Position numbers and translations under genes: made by a program
Notes under the pieces: model-generated
What the model saw: only the letters and a program-made list of their open reading frames with translations
The model's database searches: none
Told to the model about the DNA's origin: nothing
Assembly (NCBI RefSeq): GCF_030269645.1
Contig: NZ_BSTR01000016.1
Span: 1-64,000, forward strand
From: Actinokineospora sp. NBRC 105648
GTDB taxonomy: Bacteria > Actinomycetota > Actinomycetes > Mycobacteriales > Pseudonocardiaceae
Length of the DNA stretch: 64,000 nucleotides
Direction of reading: 5' to 3'
In this document: piece by piece, positions 34,901 to 43,071 of the stretch
Position numbering within the stretch: the stretch's first letter is position 1
Layout: each line of letters opens with the position of its first letter

Positions 34901-35309
34901 TGGTGCCGTCGACACTGAGCCGGATCTCGTAGCGGCCGACCGTGCCGTTCCCGCCGCCCGGGCGCGGGGTGTAGACGAGGCCGGACACGCGCTGGGTGGC
35001 GCGGGTGTCGATGGTGATCGACTGCGGCAGCGGCGCCTGCGTGCTGTACCGGCTGTGCCATAGGGTGTTCGGGTCGCCGTCGAGGACGTTGGCCGCGCGG
35101 CCGTTCGCGCTCACCGTCTCCTCGCTGGTGGCGGTGGCCTCCCAGCCGGCGCGCGGGAGCTCGGTGGCGGTGGGGATCATGGCGTCCGCGTTGGCCACGA
35201 TGTGCCAGTCGTCGTGGTGACCCTCCGGATGCGGCGTCAACGCCTGCATCGCGTAGGGGGTGACCACTACCGCCGCCGCAACCGCGACGATCAAGCGTCC
35301 GACTCGCAT
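31977..35309 (-). CDS. secreted copper-radical oxidase (galactose oxidase-like) with four discoidin domains
   Basis: The 1110-residue protein has an N-terminal signal segment (RLIVAVAAAVVVTPYAMQAL), then four F5/8 type C (discoidin/CBM32-like) domains of about 135 residues, each with a WHSR-, W-rich start and a VRLTALTEAGNRG-type end. The C-terminal 500 residues are a Kelch-type galactose oxidase with a DUF1929-like end. The copper and radical ligands are recognisable: Cys in GHDMFCPGTS, Tyr in ARGYQGQTTL, Tyr-His in RTYHSVANLLPDG, and His in SATHSVDNDQRR. Activity would be oxidation of a primary alcohol with release of hydrogen peroxide. The four discoidin domains suggest binding to a polysaccharide. 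ATG at 35309 was chosen for the signal peptide; longer frames upstream have none. Confidence 0.9.
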   Translation of the reverse strand: MRVGRLIVAVAAAVVVTPYAMQALTPHPEGHHDDWHIVANADAMIPTATELPRAGWEATATSEETVSANGRAANVLDGDPNTLWHSRYSTQAPLPQSITIDTRATQRVSGLVYTPRPGGGNGTVGRYEIRLSVDGTTWGAPVSTGIAADDPTVKTFSFAVSGARFVRLTALTEAGNRGSWASAGEIGLLGDPGAPTPVVPLPRNGWTAAASDEEILSENGRAANVLDGDPATQWHSRYSVLAPLPHSATVDLKQPTVLSGLTYRPRLSGVNGRIGEYRISTSTDGITFGAPVSSGRWADDAGVKHALFTGPVTARFVRLTAVTEAGNRGPWTSAAELGLLGPATADPALSRVGWTATASSAEVDHTATALVDNRIDTYWRSAGTTAAPHTVTVDLQRAQPISAVVLTPRGDSPDGRVGRYSIALSTDGSTFGPPVTGTWADDGTPKSALVNGTARYIRVTALSEAGNRGPWNAAAELFAYGPTSVVSTAPLNRDGWTATASDEETASQDGRATNVLDGNDATMWHSKWSGTPTALPHWITLDLRAARVVAGITVRPRGDVGNGNIGQYRVQLSDDGTTFGANVAAGTWPDSSNVQTALLAAPVTARFVRLTALTEAGNRGPWSSAAEINVLTPAAPPDTSAVGAWGPMIGFPIVPVASALLPNNKLLTWSAYAPDTFGGSNGYTQTAIMDLTTGQVTQRRVDNTGHDMFCPGTSTLPDGRVLVTGGSNAEKASIYNPFTDTWTAAAPMRIARGYQGQTTLSTGEAFTVGGSWSGGEGGKSGEVYTPATNTWRTLPGVQADPFATADPRGVYRADNHAWLFGVGGGRVFHAGPSTRMHWVDTAGGGAVTDAGARGDSADAMNGNAIMYDTGKILTVGGATAYQDVDATNRAYTVDITSGTPVVRRVGDMLAGRAFANSVVLPNGSVVVIGGQTRPVPFSDQTAVLTPELWNPTTGTFTPLAQMAVPRTYHSVANLLPDGRVFSGGGGLCGTCSTNHFDGQVLTPPTLLNPDGTPRPRPAITAAPATAPHGATVDITTDRPVTGFALLRTSSATHSVDNDQRRIPLTPTTLSTTSYRVTVPADPGIALPGHYLLFALDASGVWSPAKTIRIG

Positions 35310-35360
35310 GTTCGTCCGGTCTGTCCAGAACGGGTGCGCGTTACCGGGTGAGATGTGGAT

Positions 35361-35395
35361 CACGGCGCGCGCTCGGCATCCGGGCGCGCGCCGTG
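35361..35395 (-). terminator. hairpin between the FG-GAP gene and the oxidase gene
   Basis: CACGGCGCGCGC at 35361-35372 pairs perfectly with GCGCGCGCCGTG at 35384-35395. It lies just after the stop of the 35402 gene on the minus strand and upstream of the oxidase gene, so the oxidase probably has its own promoter. Confidence 0.75.
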
Positions 35396-35401
35396 CGCCG
35401 T

Positions 35402-36250
35402 TCAGGGCACCAGGGTCAGGTTCCCGGCGCCGTCGTTGATGTAGTACCGAGTTCCAGATCCGTTGGGGTCGTTGAAGACCAGGCGGACGTCGGGGTAGGC
35501 GTCGGCGTTGTACGACACCACCGAAAGGGTGTAAACGCCGCCGTACGGGGACGAGGCGAAGGTGGTCTTCGCCTTGCCGCTGCCGGACAGCAGCACCGCG
35601 GACTTCGAGCCGCCGCAGTTCAGTGTCGCCAGGATGTCCTGGCCGCCGTCGCCGTCGAAGTCGGCGAGGGAGTAGGGCGGCACCTTGTCCTGGCTGCACT
35701 CGTCGATCGTGCCGAGGACCAGGTCACCGGAGGCGGTGTTGTGGTAGGTGCGCAGGCTCATCGACTCGTCGCTGGCGAACCACACGTCGCGCAGGCCGTC
35801 GCCGTTGAAGTCGGCCTGCCGCAGGGTGGTGGGGTAGGCGACGCCGTCGTAGGTGCCGACCGCCTGCACGCCCGCGGAGTCCTTGCGCAGCACCACGACC
35901 GCGCCGTAGCGGGAGTCGGCGTCCCAGTTCGTGGTGACGATCTCGTTGGTGCCGTCGCCACCGAGGTCGAGCACCTCGGCGGTGTCCGGGCAGTACGGGT
36001 ACCAGGCCTGCGGCGAGGAGTAGCCGTAGCCGGTCGCGGTGCCGAAGCCGCCGCCGGTCAGGCCCGGGGCGATGTTCACCTGGCACCAGGAACCGCTGTG
36101 CGGGCCGAAGGTGACGCTGTCCGGCAGGCCGTCGCCGGTGACGTCGCCGATCGCCGCCTGGTTGCGGTTGCCCGCGTCGGCGGCGGTCGGCAGGGTGACC
36201 GCCGCGACGAGCGCGAGGGCGGTCGCGGCCAGTGCTGTCGTCTTGCCCAT
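35402..36250 (-). CDS. secreted FG-GAP/VCBS repeat protein
   Basis: The 282-residue protein has a signal peptide (MGKTTALAATALALVAAVTL, cleavage after ADA) and repeated calcium-loop units of the FG-GAP/VCBS type: GDVTGDGLPDSVTFG, DLGGDGTNEIVTTN, DFNGDGLRDVWFAS and DFDGDGGQDILATL. Such domains form beta-propellers on the cell surface. No enzymatic motif is seen. The neighbouring gene upstream (36271-37118) is a tandem copy with the same layout and, apart from one lost base, the same length. Six cysteines, paired in position between the copies, suggest disulfides. Confidence 0.85.
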   Translation of the reverse strand: MGKTTALAATALALVAAVTLPTAADAGNRNQAAIGDVTGDGLPDSVTFGPHSGSWCQVNIAPGLTGGGFGTATGYGYSSPQAWYPYCPDTAEVLDLGGDGTNEIVTTNWDADSRYGAVVVLRKDSAGVQAVGTYDGVAYPTTLRQADFNGDGLRDVWFASDESMSLRTYHNTASGDLVLGTIDECSQDKVPPYSLADFDGDGGQDILATLNCGGSKSAVLLSGSGKAKTTFASSPYGGVYTLSVVSYNADAYPDVRLVFNDPNGSGTRYYINDGAGNLTLVP

Positions 36251-36270
36251 GGTGGCCTCTCGGTAGTGGG

Positions 36271-37118
36271 TCACGCCTCGGTGAAGGCGCCCGCGCCGTT
36301 GTTGACGAAGTGGCGGACCGTCGTGGTGCCGGTCTGGCCGTTGGTGGTGATCAGGCCGACGTCGGGGGTGCCGTCGTCGTTGTGGTCGGTCACGAAGACC
36401 TCGTAGTGCTCGGCGAAGTCGGCCCGCGCGAACACCACCGGCGGCAGCGTCCCGCTCAGGTGCAGCTCCGCGGCCTCGTAGCCGCAGCGGCGGGAGATCA
36501 GCAGGTCTTGGCCGCCGTCGCCGTTGAAGTCGGCGAAGGCGTGCTGCGGCACGGGTTTGTAGCTGCACACGTCGATCCGACCCGGTGTCAGCGTCCCCGC
36601 GGCGGTGTTGTGGAACGAGCGCACGGTGACCGACTCGTCGCTGGAGGCCCACAGGTCGAGCAGGCCGTCCCCGGTGAGGTCGATCTTGCGCAGGGTGCTC
36701 GGGAAGGCGACGCCGGGTAGGTCGCCACGGCCTTGACCTGGTTGTTCACCTTGCGCAGCACCAGCAGCGCCTTGCTCGCCGAGCTCCAGCTGAAGCCGGT
36801 GGTGACGATCTCGGGCTTGCCGTCGCCGCCGAGGTCGACCACCACGCCCATGTCCGGGCAGTAGGGCTGGGAGGTCTGGTTGGCCGGGTAGCTGTAGGTC
36901 GTGGGCGCGCCGACGCCGCCGGTGGACTTGCCGTAGGCGATCGTGATGGCGCAGGTGGGGGTGCTGGGCGCGGCCGGGCCGAGGGTCACCTCGTCGGCGA
37001 TCTTGTCGCCGTTGACGTCGCCGCGGATGACCTGGGCGGCGGCCGAGGCCGGTCCGGGCAGGGTCAGCGGGAGCGCGGCGACGGCGGCGAGGACGAGAGC
37101 GGTTCTGATCTTGCGCAT
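36271..37118 (-). pseudogene. secreted FG-GAP/VCBS repeat protein, broken by a one-base deletion
   Basis: This is a tandem paralogue of 35402-36250. It starts MRKIRTALVLAAVAALPL with a signal peptide and reads GDVNGDKIADEVTLG, DLGGDGKPEIVTTG and LVLRKVNNQVKAVATY. The frame then shifts near 36721: where the intact copy has TAC-GAC-GGC-GTC-GCC, this one has TAC-CC-GGC-GTC-GCC. After the shift the paralogy resumes (GVAFPSTLRKIDLTGDG, DFNGDGGQDLLISRRCG) to the stop at 36271. The total is 848 bases against 849 in the intact copy, so exactly one base is missing. A sequencing error is possible. Confidence 0.85.
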
Positions 37119-37256
37119 GGTCTCCCCGGTGGTCAGCGGCCGCGCACGCTCGCGGCCGTCCACCGGGCAAGATCGTCCGCGAGCCGGGACCCGTTGAGCC
37201 CCGGTGGCGAAAATGGGCCATTGGCGCGCGGACCCGCCCCGGCCGAGCTAAGAGGG

Positions 37257-38459
37257 TCACGGCGAACGGGGGTCGCCGTTCGGCGGGCCGGCGGGCGCCG
37301 ACCGACCCCGTCTGGCCGCGACGACGGCGGTCAGCACGCCGAGCAGACCCATGGCCGCCAACGGGATCCGGTAGTCGACCAGGCCGACGAGCACGACGCC
37401 GAGCGCCTGCCCGACGGCGCTGGGCGCGTAGGTGGCGAGCTGGACGGTGCCGGTGAGCCGGGCCAACGCGGCCGGGGCCGCCGCGGTCTGCAGCACCGTC
37501 GCGGTGGCGATCAGCGGCGCGGGCAGCCCGAGCCCGGCCAGCACCCCGCCGAGCACCACCAGCGGCACCACCTCGGCGGTGCGCAGCAGCACCCCGAGGG
37601 CGAACACGAGCACGCCGCCAGCCGCGTAGGCCATCGGCGGGCACCTGCGCAGCAGCGCCCCGGAGGCCACCCCCGCGATCACCGAACCGGCGCCCTGGCA
37701 CGCCGAGAGCACGCCGACGAAGGTCGGCTCCAGCCGCAGCCCGCGGTCCACCATCGCGAAGATCATCGTGCCCGCCACCCCGGCCAGGAACATCGCGACC
37801 GCGGACACCGCCACCAGCCCGCGCAGCAGCGGCAGCCCGCGCAGGGTGACCGGCCCGCGCGGTCCCACCGGCCCGCTCGTGGACCGGATCGGGCGGATCA
37901 GCCCGCACAGCAGGGCCGCCACGGCGAAGGTGACCGCGTCGAGCACGGCCACCACTCCCCCGCCCACCAGGGCGAACAGGCCCGCCCCGGCCAGCGGCGC
38001 GGCCAGCTTGGTGCCCTCGGCGGCGGCCAGCCGCAGGCCGTTGACGTGGCCGAGCAGCTCGGCGGGCACGACCGCGGGCAGCACGGCGGACTCCGCGGCC
38101 GAGAGCGCCACGTAGGTGACGCCGTAGACGACCATCACGGCGAACAGCAGCCACAGCTGCGCGACCGAGCCGACCGCGAGCAGCGTCAGCAGCAGCGCGC
38201 CCATGCCCAGCTGCACCCGGACCAGCAGCCGCAGGTGCCGCCCGGCCCGGCCGACCGCGGCGCCGATCAGCGGCCCGGCCAGGGTGGGCAGCCACACCAG
38301 CAGGGTGACCAGCGCGGCCAGCCCGCTGTCGCCGGTGAGCTCCATGACCCACACCCCGGCCGCCAGGGTCATCGCGCCGCTGCCGAAGCCGGAGACCACG
38401 ACCGAGGACAGGTACAACGCGCAGTTCGGATCGCGCAGGACCCGGCCCACCCCGCTCAT
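37257..38459 (-). CDS. MFS transporter
   Basis: The 400-residue membrane protein has about twelve hydrophobic segments; the helix 2-3 loop is AAVGRAGRHLRLLVRVQ, and VMVVYGVTYVALSAAESAVLPAVVPAELLG is typical of MFS_3-type exporters, which often act on macrolides or siderophores. The substrate is unknown. The ATG at 38459 is the first in a region that is divergent from the PhoD gene (188-bp gap). It is not linked to a biosynthetic gene. Confidence 0.88.
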   Translation of the reverse strand: MSGVGRVLRDPNCALYLSSVVVSGFGSGAMTLAAGVWVMELTGDSGLAALVTLLVWLPTLAGPLIGAAVGRAGRHLRLLVRVQLGMGALLLTLLAVGSVAQLWLLFAVMVVYGVTYVALSAAESAVLPAVVPAELLGHVNGLRLAAAEGTKLAAPLAGAGLFALVGGGVVAVLDAVTFAVAALLCGLIRPIRSTSGPVGPRGPVTLRGLPLLRGLVAVSAVAMFLAGVAGTMIFAMVDRGLRLEPTFVGVLSACQGAGSVIAGVASGALLRRCPPMAYAAGGVLVFALGVLLRTAEVVPLVVLGGVLAGLGLPAPLIATATVLQTAAAPAALARLTGTVQLATYAPSAVGQALGVVLVGLVDYRIPLAAMGLLGVLTAVVAARRGRSAPAGPPNGDPRSP

Positions 38460-38647
38460 GCACGCGCGGCACCGCGGTGCCCCCGCGACACCGGGGGTCA
38501 CCGCCCCCCTATCACCTCCACGTATACCCCAGCGGCCCCGCGAACCGGATATGTCCACTGTGGACTACCGGGCCGCCGGTGGAGCGTTGGGTTAACTTCT
38601 CGTGCGGCCCCTTCTCGGCGGGCCGGGCCGGGTCGTAGGAACGAGGC

Positions 38648-40156
38648 ATGACTCGACTGCATCGACGGACCTTCCTGATCGGCGGTCTCGCGAGCGCGGG
38701 CGTGACGCTGCTCAGTTCCAGCAGCGCGAACGCCATCGCCTACCCGTTCACCCTCGGCGTCGCCTCCGGCGAGCCGACCGCGGACGGGTTCGTGATCTGG
38801 ACCCGGCTGGCGCCCAGCCCGCTCAACGCCGACGGCCTCGGCGGCATGTCGAGCGCCGCGGTGACCGTGGAGTGGCAGATCGCCAACGACCCGAACTTCA
38901 GCGGCCTGGCCGCCTCCGGCACCGTCTCGGCGGTGCAGACCGCCGCGCACAGCGTGCACGTGGAGGTCGCCGGGCTCGCCCCGGGCCGCGAGTACTGGTA
39001 CCGCTTCCGCGCCGCGGGCCACATCTCCCAGGTCGGGCGGGCACGCACCGCGCCCGCCCCGGGCACCAGCCCGGCGCTGACGATGCTGTTCACCTCGTGC
39101 TCACACTACGAGGCGGGCTACTTCACCGCCTACCGGCGGATGGCCGAGGAGAACCCGGACCTGATCCTGCACCTGGGCGACTACATCTACGAGGGCGGCG
39201 CGGGCTCCGGCGTGCGCAGCCACCAGCCGTCGGCGGAGATCACCAGCCTGGCGAACTACCGGGTGCGGCACGCCCTCTACAAGCGCGACACCGACCTGCA
39301 GGCCGCGCACGCCGCCGCGCCGTGGGCGGTCGTCTGGGACGACCACGAGGTGGAGAACAACTACGCGAACCTGACCCGCGCCGACAGCTCCCCCGCGGGC
39401 GACTTCACCGCGCGCCGGACGGCGGCGTACAAGGCGTACTACGAGCACATGCCGCTGCGCTCGGCGCAGGCCCCCTCGGGCGCGAACCTGCAGCTCTACC
39501 GGCGGTTGCGCTGGGGCAGCCTGGCGACGCTGCACCTGCTCGACACCCGGCAGTACCGCGACGACCAGGCGTGCGGCGACGGCACCAAGCTGTGCCCGGC
39601 CGCCGACGCCCCGGCCCGCACGATCACCGGCGCGGGGCAGGAGTCCTGGCTGCTCGACGGGCTGGGGCAGCACCAGGGCACCTGGGACCTGATCGGGCAG
39701 CAGGTGTTCTTCGCCCAGAAGCTCGCCGCCGCCGACGGGTCCAAGAGCATGGACTCGTGGGACGGCTACACCGCCAACCGCAAGCGCATCCAGGACGGGT
39801 GGCAGGCGCGGAACGTCACCAGCGCCGTGGTGCTGACCGGGGACGTGCACCGGCACTGGGCGAGCAACCTGATGAACGACTACGCGACCCAGGACAAGGT
39901 CGTGGGCACCGAGCTGGTGACCAGCTCGGTCACCTCCGGCGGCGACGGCAACGCGGCCGACACCGGAACGTCGAGCCTGAACCCGCACGTGAAGTTCCAC
40001 AAGAACCAGCGCGGCTACGTCCGCACGGTGACGTCGTCGACCCAGATGGCTGTGGACTTCCGGGTGCTGGACAAGGTGACTGTCCGGGACTACCCGGTCA
40101 AGACCGCGCAGAGCTACGTGATCCAGGCGGGCAACCCCGGCCTGCAGGCACCGTGA
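38648..40156 (+). CDS. phoD: PhoD-like alkaline phosphatase, Tat-exported
   Basis: The 502-residue protein has a twin-arginine signal (MTRLHRRTFLIGGLASAG, cleavage after ANA), the PhoD N-terminal domain (FTLGVASGEPTADGFVIWTRL) and the metallophosphatase core: FTSCSHYEAGYFTAYRRMA, LHLGDYIYEGG, WAVVWDDHEVENNY and VLTGDVHRHWASNL. PhoD enzymes are calcium- and iron-dependent phosphodiesterase/phosphomonoesterases that act outside the cell. ATG at 38648 follows AGGAACGAGG. The next gene starts at its stop, so the two are co-transcribed. A GTCCACTGTGGAC palindrome lies at 38553-38565 in the promoter gap; no obvious direct-repeat Pho box was seen. Confidence 0.93.
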   Translation: MTRLHRRTFLIGGLASAGVTLLSSSSANAIAYPFTLGVASGEPTADGFVIWTRLAPSPLNADGLGGMSSAAVTVEWQIANDPNFSGLAASGTVSAVQTAAHSVHVEVAGLAPGREYWYRFRAAGHISQVGRARTAPAPGTSPALTMLFTSCSHYEAGYFTAYRRMAEENPDLILHLGDYIYEGGAGSGVRSHQPSAEITSLANYRVRHALYKRDTDLQAAHAAAPWAVVWDDHEVENNYANLTRADSSPAGDFTARRTAAYKAYYEHMPLRSAQAPSGANLQLYRRLRWGSLATLHLLDTRQYRDDQACGDGTKLCPAADAPARTITGAGQESWLLDGLGQHQGTWDLIGQQVFFAQKLAAADGSKSMDSWDGYTANRKRIQDGWQARNVTSAVVLTGDVHRHWASNLMNDYATQDKVVGTELVTSSVTSGGDGNAADTGTSSLNPHVKFHKNQRGYVRTVTSSTQMAVDFRVLDKVTVRDYPVKTAQSYVIQAGNPGLQAP

Positions 40157-40164
40157 ACGGGAGC

Positions 40165-41382
40165 ATGATGCGTACCTTCCTCACCGCCGCAGCGATCGCG
40201 GTGGTCTCCAGCCTCCTGTTGTCCGGCAACGCTTTCGCCGACGGGACCACGCCGGCGGACATCACCTGGACGGTGGCCAACAGCGCGGCCACCGGCGACC
40301 AGGACAACTCGGCGGTCGCGACCGCGCGGACCGGCTACACCGCGGTGGTCTGGGAGGACGACCGCGACGCCGACACCCCCACCGACAACGTCCACAGCGA
40401 GGTGTTCCTGCGGCTGTACAAGGACGGCGCTTCGCTCTACGAGAAGAAGCTCTCCACGGGCGGGACCGGCGCGTGGCGCCACATCCAGCCCGACGTGGCG
40501 CTGCACGAGGACGGCAGCGCGGTGGTCGTGTGGGCGGAGGACCCGGATGCCAACGGGTTCTACAACATCGCGGTCCGCGCGGTGAACACCGCGGGCACGG
40601 TCACCGGGTCCACCTCGGCCAACGCGAGCGCCGACGGCCAGCAGGTCGCCCCGGCCGTCGCGGCGGACCCGGACGGCCCGGGGTTCGCGGTGGTGTGGGA
40701 GGACAAGCAGGGCACCGCGGCACCGACGGTGCGGGCGTCGGGGTTCGCCTCGATCACGTCCAAGACCTACGAGGCCCAGGTGAACACCGCGGGCGGCACC
40801 CACCAGCGCCCGGACGTGGCGGTGAGCGCCGCGGGCAACGCCATCGTGGTCTGGGACGAGGACGGCGACGCCAACGGCTCGTTCAACATCGGCCGCAAGA
40901 TCCTCACGCCTGCCGGCGGGGTGAAACTGGCCCAGGGCGTGGCGAACGCGACCACGGCCGGACAGCAGCGCCACGCGTCGGTGGCGGCGAACGCCAACGG
41001 CGACTTCGCGGTGGCCTGGGAAACAGACCAAAGTGGAGCGTCCCAGGTGGGCGCCCGCTCCTTCACCGCGACCGGCACGGCGGCCGCCGAGGTGATCGTC
41101 CCGGGCGTGGACCCGCAGGTGGGCATCGACGACCAGCGACACGTGGTGGTGGCGTGGAACGAGGCATCCGACGTGTACGCCCAGGGCCTGAACACCGACG
41201 GCACAACCACTGGCCGCTTGCCACGGTTGCGGGTCCACACGACGGTGGCCGGGCGACAGGACGAGCAGGCGTTGGCGGTGTCGCCGTTCGCGCAGGTGGT
41301 GCTGGCGTACACAGATGACAACGACGGCAACGGTTTCGACCAGGTCTACCTCGGCACGGGCCTGACCAACAGCACTTGGTGA
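40165..41382 (+). CDS. secreted repeat protein of unknown function, coupled to phoD
   Basis: The 405-residue protein has a signal peptide (MMRTFLTAAAIAVVSSLL, cleavage after AFA), followed by six or seven repeats of a strand pattern ending in VVVWEDD, VVVWAED, AVVWEDK, IVVWDED, AVAWETD and VVAWNEA, spaced about 55 residues apart. This looks like a beta-propeller. I do not recognise a catalytic motif. The start may be 40165 or 40168 (ATGATG after GGGAG); a GTG at 40153 overlapping the phoD stop is less likely. A strong bidirectional terminator follows. Confidence 0.8.
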   Translation: MMRTFLTAAAIAVVSSLLLSGNAFADGTTPADITWTVANSAATGDQDNSAVATARTGYTAVVWEDDRDADTPTDNVHSEVFLRLYKDGASLYEKKLSTGGTGAWRHIQPDVALHEDGSAVVVWAEDPDANGFYNIAVRAVNTAGTVTGSTSANASADGQQVAPAVAADPDGPGFAVVWEDKQGTAAPTVRASGFASITSKTYEAQVNTAGGTHQRPDVAVSAAGNAIVVWDEDGDANGSFNIGRKILTPAGGVKLAQGVANATTAGQQRHASVAANANGDFAVAWETDQSGASQVGARSFTATGTAAAEVIVPGVDPQVGIDDQRHVVVAWNEASDVYAQGLNTDGTTTGRLPRLRVHTTVAGRQDEQALAVSPFAQVVLAYTDDNDGNGFDQVYLGTGLTNSTW

Positions 41383-41407
41383 CGCGCCAAGCCTAGACAT
41401 CTCGTGT

Positions 41408-41442
41408 GGCCGTGCCGGTCGGCGCTTCCGACCGGCACGGCC
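41408..41442. terminator. bidirectional hairpin terminator
   Basis: GGCCGTGCCGGTCGG at 41408-41422 pairs perfectly with its complement at 41428-41442 around a CGCTT loop. It separates the convergent genes ending at 41382 and 41535. Confidence 0.85.
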
Positions 41443-41534
41443 AGATCCAACAGCTGTGCCGCTAAGGCTCCCGTGCTCTCCAACGCCCGGACCCTCGGTC
41501 CACTGTTTCGGCTACCGCGTCGAGCAGGGTCGCC

Positions 41535-42416
41535 TCACGGGTTTGTCAGGCATCGGGTTCGTGCGCTCGCGTTTCCGGTCAGTGCGGTGATCCGGACGGT
41601 CACCTCGACGCACCCGTCGCGCGGTAGCACCATGTCGCCGAATACCGCTTGGCCGTCGAAAGCGGTCTCATAGGACTTCTCAGTGGGCTGGTCATCCGAT
41701 CTCCGGGCGGTGATGGCGACCATCGCGCCCGCCAAGCGGACGCTGTTGTCCGCCGGGGTGAACCGGCCCCAGGCCGCGGCGCACCGCGGGGCGTAGCGCA
41801 GTTCGGCCACGCCGAGGAAGTGTTCGTCGGAGCTGTTGATCTCGACGCTGTCGAGGGTGGCGACCAGCGGGTCACTCGCGCACGAACTGCGCTTGGGGTC
41901 GGCACCGTCGGCGACGGGTTGCGCGGACAGGTCCCCGGTCGGGTCGAAGCGCGCGCTGGTACTCGGCTCGGTCGGTTGCGGTAGTTGGGGCGCGTCGCCC
42001 TTGGGCAGCAAGGCGATCGTGCCGACCACCGAGGCGACCACTGCCGCGGCGATCCACCACCAACGGCGCAACGCGCGTAGGCCGAGCGTGGATGGCAGCG
42101 GTGGCAACGGGTTCTCGGCCGCCGGTGCCTCCTCGACCGCAGTGGCCTTACCGGACAGACGTCGTACGTCATGCCACCTGGCCCGCCACTCGTCGAGGTC
42201 GCCGTCGCAGGCTTGGGCGTAGGCCAGCGTCACGTCCAGGGTGGGCAGTCGGTACCCGGCGGCCGCGGCGGCCAGGGTGGCCCTGGCGAAGTGGGTCCGC
42301 TCGGCCAGCAGTCGGTAGGGCGGGTTCCCCGCCTTCTCGCGGAGTTGGCGCAACGCTTGGGCGAACTCCTGGACGGGGCCCTCGTCGGGATCGAGGTCAC
42401 GCGGAGGTCGTGGCAT
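41535..42416 (-). CDS. membrane-anchored helix-turn-helix protein with outside DUF2690-type domain
   Basis: The 293-residue protein has an N-terminal HTH-like region (FAQALRQLREKAGNPPYRLLAERT, ARATLAAAAAGYRLPT), one transmembrane segment near residues 120-140 (RRWWWIAAAVVASVVGTIALL) and an outside domain with CASDP and ELRYAPRCAAAWGRFTP, the DUF2690 signature. One-pass HTH proteins of this type are common in actinomycetes; their targets are unknown. It is divergent from a secreted DUF2690 protein at 42543, with 126 bp between the two starts. I infer a sensing or paired role because both carry the same outside domain. Confidence 0.8.
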   Translation of the reverse strand: MPRPPRDLDPDEGPVQEFAQALRQLREKAGNPPYRLLAERTHFARATLAAAAAGYRLPTLDVTLAYAQACDGDLDEWRARWHDVRRLSGKATAVEEAPAAENPLPPLPSTLGLRALRRWWWIAAAVVASVVGTIALLPKGDAPQLPQPTEPSTSARFDPTGDLSAQPVADGADPKRSSCASDPLVATLDSVEINSSDEHFLGVAELRYAPRCAAAWGRFTPADNSVRLAGAMVAITARRSDDQPTEKSYETAFDGQAVFGDMVLPRDGCVEVTVRITALTGNASARTRCLTNP

Positions 42417-42542
42417 GACACACCCTTTCGGGCTGGGTTGTCCGGACTTCGTTGTCTGGCACCGGACGCGCTACTGGTCAACGCGCCACCCGGATAGACC
42501 TGGGGCGGTCAGACAATCCCCCCCGGCTGGAAGGAAAGACCG

Positions 42543-43028
42543 ATGTCGCGCACTGCACCGCTCTCGCGCAAAAGGTCGAGGATCTCCCTCGGCGCGTTAC
42601 TCGCACTCCTGTTGTCCGTCCTGGTCGCCCCCGCCGCGAGCGCCGCACCCACCTGCTTCGGCGCGGCGTGCACCGGCCAGGACCCCGCGATCACCCACTG
42701 CGCGGACGACTCCCGCGTGGTGCCCGTGTCCGGCGTCCTGACCGGCGCGGGCGGGCGGGCCGGTGTCATCCAGATCCTCTGGTCACCCCGCTGCCAGACC
42801 AACTGGGGTCGCATCGTGCTGGACTCCTACGACCCCAACCCCAACCACCTCCCGCGCTGGGTGGACGTGCACAACGCCGCAGGCGGCCACGTCTACTTCA
42901 CCTGGACCGGCGCGGGCCAGTACATCTACGGCGACATGCTCTACAGCCCCGGCTGCGCCTGGGCCACGGGCTACGTGGACCGCGGTGGCTACGCGAACGC
43001 GTGGGGTGGCACCGGCCAGGCCTGCTGA
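42543..43028 (+). CDS. secreted DUF2690 protein
   Basis: The 161-residue protein has a signal peptide (SLGALLALLLSVLVAPAASA) and then the DUF2690 domain: CFGAACTGQDPAITHCADD and ILWSPRCQTNWGRIVLD, with six conserved cysteines. The function of DUF2690 is unknown. The divergent membrane-bound HTH protein has the same outside domain. The start ATG follows an AAGGAAAGA site. A perfect terminator hairpin follows at 43040-43071. Confidence 0.85.
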   Translation: MSRTAPLSRKRSRISLGALLALLLSVLVAPAASAAPTCFGAACTGQDPAITHCADDSRVVPVSGVLTGAGGRAGVIQILWSPRCQTNWGRIVLDSYDPNPNHLPRWVDVHNAAGGHVYFTWTGAGQYIYGDMLYSPGCAWATGYVDRGGYANAWGGTGQAC

Positions 43029-43039
43029 CCGGACGGACC

Positions 43040-43071
43040 GGCCCTGTTCCCCCGCTTCGGGGAACAGGGCC
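43040..43071 (+). terminator. hairpin terminator after the DUF2690 gene
   Basis: GGCCCTGTTCCCC at 43040-43052 pairs perfectly with GGGGAACAGGGCC at 43059-43071. It starts 12 bases after the stop. Confidence 0.85.

Noticed and set aside
35310-35699. Extension of the copper-radical oxidase frame upstream of 35309
   Set aside because: The signal peptide begins at 35309, a terminator hairpin lies in the extension, and the extension overlaps the FG-GAP gene on the same strand in another frame.
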